Shown: positions 1 through 5,126 of the stretch, piece after piece
Numbering within the stretch: the stretch's first letter is position 1
How the letters are laid out: each line of letters starts with the position of its first letter
NCBI GenBank assembly: GCA_026419635.1
Contig: JANZZB010000010.1
Coordinates: 12,632 to 19,211 of the forward strand
From: Clostridiales bacterium
Lineage (GTDB): Bacteria > Bacillota > Clostridia > Oscillospirales > Butyricicoccaceae
Direction of reading: 5' to 3'
Length of the DNA stretch: 6,580 nt
Made by a program: the position numbers and the translations under genes
Notes under the pieces: generated by a model
Seen by the model: the letters and a program-made list of their open reading frames with translations, nothing else
What the model was told of the DNA's origin: nothing
Database searches by the model: none

Positions 1-672
1 CTGTTATATGCCGCAAAAAAAGCCGGATGTGATGTACAGGCCTATTTTATTAAATCGCCCTTTCAACCTGAATTTGAACTATACGATGCGCTTCGTCTGG
101 CGGAAGTACTTAACGTAACAATAAAAGTAGAAACATTTGACTCGCTGCTTGATAATCATGTCGTTGCGGAAAATCCGGCCCACCGCTGCTATCACTGTAA
201 AAGAGCGCTGTTTTCTCTTCTTTGGAAACGTTGCGGTGCTGACGGTTACGATATACTTTGCGATGGTACAAATGCGTCCGATGAGGAAGGCGACCGACCC
301 GGAATGAAAGCGCTTAGAGAGCTAAATGTACGTTCACCGCTGCGTGAATGCGGGCTTACAAAGTCGGAAATCCGCCGTCTTTCTAAAGAAGGCGGGCTTT
401 TTACTCATGATAAACCGGCTTACGCTTGTCTTGCCACGCGCATACCTACCGGTATACCAATTACTTTATCTTTGCTTCAAAAAGTTGAACATGCGGAAAA
501 TGCATTGTTTGAAATGGGCTTTTCTGATTTTCGCGTACGTTATTTTGCAGGAGCCGCGAAACTTCAATTCCCTGAAAATCAGTATACAGAAGTGTTAAGA
601 AATCGGGAGAAAATTGTACAAGTACTTGAATCGGATTTTCATAGCGTATTATTAGATTTGATACCCCGTTAG
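1..672 (+). CDS. larE: LarE, ATP-dependent sulfur transferase for nickel-pincer cofactor (5'-truncated)
   Basis: The frame is open from base 1 to a TAG at 670-672, giving 223 residues; the true start lies left of the window. The protein begins LLYAAKKAG, which in LarE follows directly after the PP-loop SGGVDS motif, so the ATP-binding loop is probably a few codons off the edge. LarE-typical stretches are NPAHRCYHCKRALF (visible residues 58-71), DGTNASDEEGDRPG (about 87-100) and ACLATRIPTG (142-151). In the family, LarE adenylates the carboxylated pyridinium mononucleotide made by LarB and replaces oxygen with sulfur, twice per cofactor. Cysteines at visible residues 63, 66 (CxxC) and 143 match the three-cysteine, [4Fe-4S]-dependent class. 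L. plantarum LarE, as I recall it, lacks the CxxC pair and sacrifices its single cysteine. The C-terminus (LLDLIPR) is slightly shorter than in many homologs. It lies upstream of larB with a 20-base gap, so co-transcription is likely. Confidence 0.93.
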   Translation: MLYAAKKAGCDVQAYFIKSPFQPEFELYDALRLAEVLNVTIKVETFDSLLDNHVVAENPAHRCYHCKRALFSLLWKRCGADGYDILCDGTNASDEEGDRPGMKALRELNVRSPLRECGLTKSEIRRLSKEGGLFTHDKPAYACLATRIPTGIPITLSLLQKVEHAENALFEMGFSDFRVRYFAGAAKLQFPENQYTEVLRNREKIVQVLESDFHSVLLDLIPR

Positions 673-680
673 TTGAAATC

Positions 681-685
681 GGAGG
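681..685 (+). promoter_or_regulatory. Ribosome binding site of larB
   Basis: GGAGG lies 7 bases before the ATG at 693 and downstream of the larE stop. It fixes the larB start and supports independent initiation within the operon. Confidence 0.8.
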
Positions 686-692
686 ATAGAAT

Positions 693-1454
693 ATGGATCA
701 AGATCGGGTGCTGGACCTGTTGAACAACGTGAAAAACGGTGTTGTTACACCGCAAGAAGCGTTGCTTAAGCTTAAAAAGGAGCCCTTTGAAAATTTGGGA
801 TATGCCAAAGTAGATCACCATCGTGGACTGCGTGTCGGCATTCCAGAAGTGATATATGGAAGCGGGAAAACGCCAAAGCAGATTATCGGAATTTTAACTG
901 CTATAAAAAATCGCGGAGAACAAAACGCAATCATTACACGTTTGTTACCTGAAACTGCAGAGGCTGTGAACAAAGAGCTGCCAATCAAATATGATCCCGT
1001 GTCTGGTGTTGGCATATTTGGACAAAAAAAGCAGATTCAAACGACAGGAACCATCATCATTGCCACAGGCGGCACCAGCGACATGCCGATCGCGGAAGAA
1101 GCAGCGGTGGTGGCCGAAACACTTGGAAACAGTGTTGAACGGCTATATGATGTAGGCGTCGCCGGGCTACACCGCCTTCTTTCCAGTCTGGATGCGCTCA
1201 TGAGTGCAAAAGTTGTCATAGCAATAGCCGGTATGGAAGGAGCGCTTGCTACCGTCATTGGAGGACTTGTGTCCTGCCCGGTTATCGCAGTACCCACAAG
1301 CGTCGGCTACGGCGCCAATTTTAACGGACTTTCCGCATTGCTTTCCATGCTCAATTCCTGTTCCAGTAATGTAAGCGTTGTCAACATTGATAATGGATTC
1401 GGGGCAGGTTATCTGGCCAGCATCATTAACCATATTGGAGAGGAAAAACAATGA
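693..1454 (+). CDS. larB: LarB, pyridinium-3,5-bisthiocarboxylate mononucleotide pathway carboxylase/hydrolase
   Basis: This 253-residue protein is full length for LarB. The family carboxylates the pyridinium ring of nicotinic acid adenine dinucleotide at C5 and hydrolyses the phosphoanhydride to give the dicarboxylated mononucleotide plus AMP, the first step of nickel-pincer nucleotide synthesis. The N-terminal helical part (1-45) precedes a PurE/AIR-carboxylase-like domain with GGTSDMPIAEEAA (126-138), GMEGALATVIGG (180-191), PVIAVPTSVGYGANFNG (196-212) and MLNSC (219-223). C223 and E182 have the same spacing as the catalytic C221 and E180 that I recall for L. plantarum LarB; this assignment is from memory, not an alignment. 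The start is set by GGAGG 7 bases upstream. The TGA stop overlaps the larC start as ATGA, indicating translational coupling. No broken or missing motif is seen. Confidence 0.95.
   Translation: MDQDRVLDLLNNVKNGVVTPQEALLKLKKEPFENLGYAKVDHHRGLRVGIPEVIYGSGKTPKQIIGILTAIKNRGEQNAIITRLLPETAEAVNKELPIKYDPVSGVGIFGQKKQIQTTGTIIIATGGTSDMPIAEEAAVVAETLGNSVERLYDVGVAGLHRLLSSLDALMSAKVVIAIAGMEGALATVIGGLVSCPVIAVPTSVGYGANFNGLSALLSMLNSCSSNVSVVNIDNGFGAGYLASIINHIGEEKQ
1437..1443 (+). promoter_or_regulatory. Ribosome binding site of larC
   Basis: GGAGAGG sits inside the last codons of larB, 7 bases before the larC ATG at 1451. It decides the larC start and, with the 4-base ATGA overlap, fits coupled translation. Confidence 0.75.
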
Positions 1455-2701
1455 AACTGTATTTGGAATGCAACATGGGTGCGGCTGGCGATATGCTGAT
1501 GGCTGCGCTATCAGAACTTATACCAGACCGAAATGCGTTTGTGCAACAAATGAACAGTTTATTTCCGGAAGTCCATGTGGACTGTGCCCGCACCCAGAAG
1601 TGTGGAATTTTAGGCAGCAAAATTCGTGTTCTTGTCCGAGGGCAAGAAGAATCCAATGAAGATGTTTCCTCCGTTTGTCACACTGCATATGAAAAAAATA
1701 CCTATCAAAGCAATGCTCAGCAAGAGCACGCCCATAAACATGGCAGCCATTTTTGTTACCGTGACATCTGCAATATAATCGGTGAACTTGATCTTCCTGA
1801 CAAAGTGAAAGCGGATGCACTTCATGTCTATCGGCTAATCGGAGAAGCGGAATCAAAAGTTCATTCGGAACCTCTTGAACAAATACATTTCCATGAAGTT
1901 GGATCGTTAGATGCCGTAGTTGATGTAGTTGGCTGCTGTCTACTGCTTTATATGTTAAAACCAGATGATATATCTGCATCTCCGATCCATGTCGGCTCCG
2001 GCTTTGTACGGTGCTCACACGGGATTCTTCCGGTTCCCGCACCTGCAACGGCTTTGCTTTTGGAGGGTATACCGATTTACGGAGGAAAAATTAAAAGTGA
2101 ACTTTGTACGCCGACGGGAGCTGCTCTTCTACGCCATTTTGTTCGCCATTTCGGAGAAATGGAGCAAATGAAGGTAAGTAAGATCGGATATGGAATGGGT
2201 ACAAAAGATTTTGAAGCGCTAAACTGTGTCAGAGCCTTTTTATACGACTCGGTCGGAAGACAGGATGAAATCATAGAAATTTGCTGCAATCTTGATGACA
2301 TGACGCCGGAAGCTTTAGGCTTTGCAATGGAGCAGCTTTTGGAAAATGGCGCGCTGGATGTATTTGTAACACCAATTCATATGAAAAAAAACCGTTCTGC
2401 AGTCATGTTGTCCTGTTTATGCAAACCGGGTGAAAAAGACCAGTTTGCAGACTTGATGCTGAAATGTACATCTACACTCGGAGTGCGTTTTCATAGTTAT
2501 AGCCGAAATGTTTTGAGTAGTACATTTTATACAGTGGAAACGCCATACGGCGCTATTCGGATAAAATCTTCAGACGGTTACGGTGTTACAAAAAGAAAAC
2601 CCGAATATGATGATGTTAAAAATGCCGCGCTGAAATTCGATGTCTCGTTTCACGAAGTTTATCAAAAGGCATTGGCTCAAATGTTGGAAACGGATCATTA
2701 A
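1451..2701 (+). CDS. larC: LarC, CTP-dependent nickel cyclometallase (single uninterrupted frame)
   Basis: This 416-residue protein is a full-length LarC, the last enzyme of nickel-pincer nucleotide synthesis. LarC inserts Ni(II) into the bisthiocarboxylate precursor, forming Ni-C and Ni-S bonds in a CTP-dependent reaction. Visible signatures are MGAAGDM (9-15), a His-rich segment EHAHKHGSH (92-100) that may hold metal, the block IHFHEVGSLDAVVDVVG (145-161), HGILPVPAPAT (190-200) and CTPTGAALL (219-227). The C-terminal LarC2 part has NLDDMTPEALG (280-290) and ALDVFVTPIHMKKNR (301-315). In L. plantarum the two parts are joined by programmed frameshifting; here they are joined without a shift near residues 260-275. 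It overlaps larB by 4 bases. The TAA stop is followed after 4 bases by a strong hairpin. Confidence 0.95.
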   Translation: MKLYLECNMGAAGDMLMAALSELIPDRNAFVQQMNSLFPEVHVDCARTQKCGILGSKIRVLVRGQEESNEDVSSVCHTAYEKNTYQSNAQQEHAHKHGSHFCYRDICNIIGELDLPDKVKADALHVYRLIGEAESKVHSEPLEQIHFHEVGSLDAVVDVVGCCLLLYMLKPDDISASPIHVGSGFVRCSHGILPVPAPATALLLEGIPIYGGKIKSELCTPTGAALLRHFVRHFGEMEQMKVSKIGYGMGTKDFEALNCVRAFLYDSVGRQDEIIEICCNLDDMTPEALGFAMEQLLENGALDVFVTPIHMKKNRSAVMLSCLCKPGEKDQFADLMLKCTSTLGVRFHSYSRNVLSSTFYTVETPYGAIRIKSSDGYGVTKRKPEYDDVKNAALKFDVSFHEVYQKALAQMLETDH

Positions 2702-2705
2702 TGAA

Positions 2706-2732
2706 AACTCCCCCGGCTTCGCCGGGGGAGTT
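2706..2732. terminator. Perfect GC-rich 12-bp hairpin after larC
   Basis: Arms 2706-2717 and 2721-2732 pair perfectly around a TTC loop, starting 4 bases after the larC stop. On the + strand no T-tract follows (TTGAGG), so it would act as a weak terminator or as a 3' mRNA end stabiliser. On the - strand it is followed by TTTTCATTAA and would look more like a terminator. Confidence 0.6.
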
Positions 2733-2733
2733 G

Positions 2734-2759
2734 AGGCTGTCGAAAAAACTCGACAGCCT
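2734..2759. repeat. 10-bp hairpin AGGCTGTCGA / TCGACAGCCT
   Basis: Arms 2734-2743 and 2750-2759 are perfect inverted repeats around an AAAAAC loop. Only three Ts follow on the + strand. It is the second unit of the hairpin array. Confidence 0.75.
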
Positions 2760-2760
2760 T

Positions 2761-2787
2761 TCGAGAGGGAATCCGATTCCCCCTCGA
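2761..2787. repeat. Imperfect 12-position hairpin
   Basis: TCGAG-A-GGGAAT (2761-2772) pairs with ATTCCC-C-CTCGA (2776-2787) around a CCG loop, with a single A/C mismatch. It is the third unit of the array, one base after the second. Confidence 0.7.
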
Positions 2788-2802
2788 TACTTCCCCAGGT
2801 GC

Positions 2803-2826
2803 GGACAAAACCTTTAGGTTTTGTCC
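2803..2826. repeat. Perfect 10-bp hairpin GGACAAAACC / GGTTTTGTCC
   Basis: Arms 2803-2812 and 2817-2826 pair perfectly around a TTTA loop. No T-tract follows. It is the fourth unit of the array. Confidence 0.75.
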
Positions 2827-2848
2827 AGTGTGTCCTCCGCCGGCACAT

Positions 2849-2862
2849 GTCCGTCTGCGGAC
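2849..2862. repeat. Short 5-bp hairpin GTCCG / CGGAC
   Basis: Arms 2849-2853 and 2858-2862 close a TCTG loop. It is the weakest unit of the array and could be chance on its own; its position between stronger hairpins is the reason to list it. Confidence 0.45.
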
Positions 2863-2871
2863 TAATCTTAC

Positions 2872-2914
2872 GTTAAGGGGTTTTCACCCCTTAACAATCC
2901 CCAAAATTTTTTTT
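2872..2914 (+). terminator. 9-bp hairpin followed at a distance by a T8 run
   Basis: GTTAAGGGG (2872-2880) pairs perfectly with CCCCTTAAC (2887-2895) around TTTTCA. Eight Ts follow at 2907-2914, but 11 bases intervene. That is too far for a standard intrinsic terminator, so termination here is doubtful. It is the sixth unit of the array. Confidence 0.4.
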
Positions 2915-2924
2915 CAATACTCTG

Positions 2925-2954
2925 AACTCTCTCAGCTTCGCCGGGGAGTTTTTT
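2925..2954 (+). terminator. Degenerate copy of the first hairpin with T-tract; likely intrinsic terminator
   Basis: The arm starting AACTC (2925-2929) pairs with GAGTT (2946-2950) around the same TTC loop as the hairpin at 2706. The first arm differs from that copy by two C-to-T and one G-to-A changes, and one G is lost from the second arm, leaving G-U pairs, a mismatch and a bulge. A six-T run (2949-2954) closes it, giving a usable + strand terminator for read-through from the lar operon. Confidence 0.55.
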
Positions 2955-2978
2955 ATAAAAATCTGTTTTTTTGTTCAA

Positions 2979-3006
2979 TTGCAGAAAAACGGGGAATAAA
3001 AATAAT
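2979..3006 (+). promoter_or_regulatory. Possible sigma-A promoter of the acyltransferase-like gene
   Basis: A weak -35-like TTGCAG (2979-2984) is 16 bases from AATAAT (3001-3006), which matches TATAAT at five of six positions. It lies after the terminator-like hairpin and before the TTG start at 3043. The AT-rich run makes chance matches easy, so this is tentative. Confidence 0.25.
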
Positions 3007-3027
3007 AATAAGCTTAATGTAACGAAC

Positions 3028-3033
3028 GGGGGG
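3028..3033 (+). promoter_or_regulatory. Ribosome binding site choosing the TTG start at 3043
   Basis: A GGGGGG run followed by AT lies 9 bases before TTG at 3043. The alternative in-frame TTG at 2971 has no such site. The 24 codons between the two are low-complexity Asn/Lys-rich and do not resemble the family. Confidence 0.55.
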
Positions 3034-3042
3034 ATCGATAAA

Positions 3043-3753
3043 TTGAAAAAGAAGTTTCTTGAAACAATATTTTTTATTTGTCGTTTTATTGCCCGTCATT
3101 TGACTCCTCGCTATGATGTTCGTTTATCGGAAAAAATAGACGGACCAGCGGTTTTTATTGTTCACCACCAAAATCTTTTTGGGCCGGTAACCAGTATGAT
3201 TTGGTTCCCGTTGCATTTGCGTCCTTGGATTCTCGGGGCTTTTTATAAAATAAAAACATGTTTTCATCAATATTACGATTATACGTTTACCAAACGCTTT
3301 GGCATGCCGAAAGCGTTTGCCGCATTTGCCGCTGTTTTTGTGTCATTACTTGTACCTGTTTTTGTGCCGGTGGTAAAAGGAATTCCTGTTTTCCGCTGTT
3401 CCAGAGGGATTGTAAAGACTTACCGTTACAGTCTCGCTGCTTTGATGGATGGGGACAACTTATTAATCTGTCCAGATATTGACTATACGGATTCGAGTCC
3501 GGATATGGGGAAAATGTATCATGGCTTTCTTGATTTGGAGAAGTACTATATTAAGGAAACAGGAAGGCATCTGGCATTTGTTCCGCTACACATCAGCAAA
3601 AAAGCGCGCTGTATTTATGCCGGGAGAGCAATTTATTATGCGAATAATAATTTCAGACAAGAAAAAGAAGAAACCTTTCAGCGGTTAATACAAGAATTTC
3701 AACGTTTGGAAAAAGATATAGAGGAAATCGAAAACGTGCATAGCAGAAAATAA
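3043..3753 (+). CDS. Divergent lysophospholipid acyltransferase-like (LPLAT/PlsC fold) protein
   Basis: Starting at TTG 3043 gives 236 residues, a usual length for PlsC-like acyltransferases, which move acyl groups onto lysophospholipids or glycerol phosphate at the membrane. The four family blocks can be placed: HHQNLFGP (41-48) for NHxxxxD, GIPVFRCSR (113-121) for block II, ICPDIDYTDSS (142-152) where most members have FPEGTRS, and FVPLHIS (179-185) for block IV. Residue 47 is Gly where the catalytic Asp of H(X)4D is expected, and the EGTRS block is PDIDYTDSS. It is therefore either a subfamily with altered chemistry or a non-catalytic relative. Two hydrophobic stretches (about 8-20 and 91-111) suggest membrane association without a cleavable signal. 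The tail (204-232) is charged and helical. It stands alone on the + strand, convergent with the gap gene. The fold is fairly sure; the substrate is unknown. Confidence 0.75.
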   Translation: MKKKFLETIFFICRFIARHLTPRYDVRLSEKIDGPAVFIVHHQNLFGPVTSMIWFPLHLRPWILGAFYKIKTCFHQYYDYTFTKRFGMPKAFAAFAAVFVSLLVPVFVPVVKGIPVFRCSRGIVKTYRYSLAALMDGDNLLICPDIDYTDSSPDMGKMYHGFLDLEKYYIKETGRHLAFVPLHISKKARCIYAGRAIYYANNNFRQEKEETFQRLIQEFQRLEKDIEEIENVHSRK

Positions 3754-3789
3754 TTAATGAAACAAAAGCCAGAATACTTCGTTAAAAAC

Positions 3790-3820
3790 AAAACCCGTAA
3801 GCGCATTGCTTACGGGTTTT
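3790..3820. terminator. Bidirectional intrinsic terminator between convergent genes
   Basis: A perfect 13-bp stem (3790-3802 with 3808-3820) closes a GCATT loop. On the - strand it is followed by TTTTGTTTTT, a strong T-tract, 26 bases past the gap stop. On the + strand only the four Ts inside the stem follow, 36 bases past the acyltransferase stop. It is best read as the terminator of the leftward operon that also serves the + strand gene. Confidence 0.88.
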
Positions 3821-3845
3821 GGAATTCGGATTGCAAATTAAAAAC

Positions 3846-5099
3846 TTAGATCAAGTTTTTGTCTATGTACTTTGCGAGTTTGCCCATGCAGTTTACATAG
3901 CATCCAAACTCGTTGTCATACCATCCAAATATTTTTGCATGGGTGACAGGCAGATTCATATCTTGATTTGCTTCAATGCCATGACGATGCATAGTATCGG
4001 AGCTAATAGAAATATAGCCGGTTCTTGTATGATTTTCAAGGCCTTCTATGATAATTGCCGCCGGGCAGCCCATTAAGTCCGTTGAAACATTCTGGTTTTC
4101 ACTGAACATTAAAAGATCTTTTTGTGCACCGGCCGCGGCTTTACGATAAATATCATTGATAAAGTTATGATTAATAATAGGTTCTCCGTTTTCAGTATAT
4201 TCAGTTTTGAATGTAAGATTTAATGAAATCAGAGAAACTGTGCTGGTTGGGACTCGGATGGAATCCGCCATAAAGCCGACTTTCTTGATTTCCGGGATAA
4301 TCTCTTCCAGTGCAATAGCGGCGCCTGTCGAGGTCGGAATAATATTGTTAAAAATGGACCGGTTTCTTCTTAAATCTTTGCTTCCTGCTTTCGGGGGGGC
4401 ATCCAATATGCTTTGGTTGTTCGTGGAAGCATGGACAGTGGTCATGGATGCGGTTATAATTTCCGATGTTTCTTTTGTATCGATTAAAGGCTTAACCATA
4501 TGGGCAAGCCCCGTTGTAGTGCAGCTTGCTGCGGAGATGATATGATGTTTTAAGGGGTTGTATGTAGAATGATTGACTCCGTATACAAAGGTTGCACTGT
4601 CATCGGGAAGTTTTCTTGAGGTATCTTTAATCTTAAACGGTGCACTTGCAATAACTTTTTCTGCGCCGGATTCCAGGTGTCCTCTTAAGCTTCCCTTCGG
4701 ATGATCGGCAGGAAGAGTTGGGTCTAAAAATACGCCCGTGCAATCGATTACCAGACGCACGCCCTCTTTTGCCCAATTGATCTCTATTGGATTTCTGGCT
4801 GTTTTTAGTATTTTAACAGGAATTCCACAGATTTCGATCAGACATTCTGCCTTGTCTAATATTTTTACGTCGCAGGATTTGCCGGTATATCCGAAAAGAA
4901 ATTTATCAAGTGTTCCATAAGTGGAATCTGTTGTAAGATATTGAATAATATCTTCAATTCTCTTTCCTAATTCGCGGCCGGAATTGATTACGATACCGTC
5001 ATAGTACTTTTGGGATAATTGATTCCATAGAGTCAATTTTCCGATTCTGCCGATACCATTGATGCCAAGTATTCTTTTGCTTTGAAATTTAATTTCCAT
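3846..5099 (-). CDS. gap: Divergent, enlarged glyceraldehyde-3-phosphate dehydrogenase
   Basis: At 417 residues this is about 80 longer than classical GAPDH. The family oxidises glyceraldehyde 3-phosphate with phosphate and NAD(P) to 1,3-bisphosphoglycerate in the cytosol. Visible are the Rossmann motif GINGIGRIG (12-20), the catalytic stretch SAASCTTTG (189-197) with C193, TVHASTNNQ (221-229) with H223, DLRRNRS (242-248), IIPTSTGAA (253-261) and WYDNEFG (393-399). Three points are unlike housekeeping GAPDH. The usual CTTNC is CTTTG. The Asp after the second beta strand that binds NAD ribose appears to be Ser (VINS, 37-40). Extra segments lie at about 124-140 and 156-168. Core catalytic residues remain, so activity is plausible, perhaps with changed cofactor preference. 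The start is supported by AGGAGG 9 bases upstream. It follows the dikinase-like gene by 27 bases and probably shares its transcript. It looks like a paralog rather than the only GAPDH of the cell. Confidence 0.9.
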   Translation of the reverse strand: MEIKFQSKRILGINGIGRIGKLTLWNQLSQKYYDGIVINSGRELGKRIEDIIQYLTTDSTYGTLDKFLFGYTGKSCDVKILDKAECLIEICGIPVKILKTARNPIEINWAKEGVRLVIDCTGVFLDPTLPADHPKGSLRGHLESGAEKVIASAPFKIKDTSRKLPDDSATFVYGVNHSTYNPLKHHIISAASCTTTGLAHMVKPLIDTKETSEIITASMTTVHASTNNQSILDAPPKAGSKDLRRNRSIFNNIIPTSTGAAIALEEIIPEIKKVGFMADSIRVPTSTVSLISLNLTFKTEYTENGEPIINHNFINDIYRKAAAGAQKDLLMFSENQNVSTDLMGCPAAIIIEGLENHTRTGYISISSDTMHRHGIEANQDMNLPVTHAKIFGWYDNEFGCYVNCMGKLAKYIDKNLI

Positions 5100-5108
5100 A
5101 ATTAAATT

Positions 5109-5114
5109 CCTCCT
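5109..5114 (-). promoter_or_regulatory. Ribosome binding site of gap
   Basis: AGGAGG (reading on the - strand) is 9 bases before the ATG at 5099 and inside the 27-base gap after the dikinase-like stop. It supports separate initiation of gap. Confidence 0.85.
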
Positions 5115-5126
5115 TATCTGATCCTT

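Larger units (their letters stand above)
2706..2954. repeat. Hairpin-array intergenic element, MITE-like or structured RNA candidate
   Basis: About 250 bases between larC and the next gene hold seven consecutive, mostly perfect hairpins covering roughly two thirds of the stretch. The first (2706-2732) and last (2925-2950) are near-copies of one palindrome, so the block has matching ends, like terminal inverted repeats. No convincing target-site duplication is seen at the edges, and no believable coding frame is present. Possible identities are a non-autonomous mobile element (MITE), a REP/BIME-type repeat, or a structured RNA. The sequence alone does not decide, because copy number elsewhere in the genome is unknown. 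The gene-free stretch runs on to 3042; beyond the element it holds only a possible promoter and a ribosome site. Confidence 0.6.

Noticed and set aside
1518..2048. Minus-strand open frame of 176 codons inside larC
   Set aside because: It is antisense to a clearly conserved gene, with odd Cys/His-rich composition and no ribosome site; it is a shadow of larC codons.
2231..2245. T5 run in larC at the LarC1/LarC2 junction as a frameshift site
   Set aside because: The frame is open straight through with LarC2 homology continuing, so no shift is needed.
2570..2848. Minus-strand open frame of 92 codons across the hairpin array
   Set aside because: It runs from the array into larC antisense, has no ribosome site and no recognisable domain; its length follows from the palindromic sequence.
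2640..2876. Plus-strand open frame of 78 codons over the larC end and hairpin array
   Set aside because: It overlaps larC in another frame and then follows the hairpins; no family signature is seen.
2706..2954. CRISPR array or riboswitch
   Set aside because: The hairpins differ from one another and lack regular repeat-spacer spacing; no known riboswitch core was recognised, and the block follows rather than precedes the lar genes.
2971..3042. Upstream TTG start for the acyltransferase-like gene
   Set aside because: The added 24 residues are Asn/Lys low-complexity, have no ribosome site before TTG 2971 and overlap the likely promoter; TTG 3043 with its G-run fits better.
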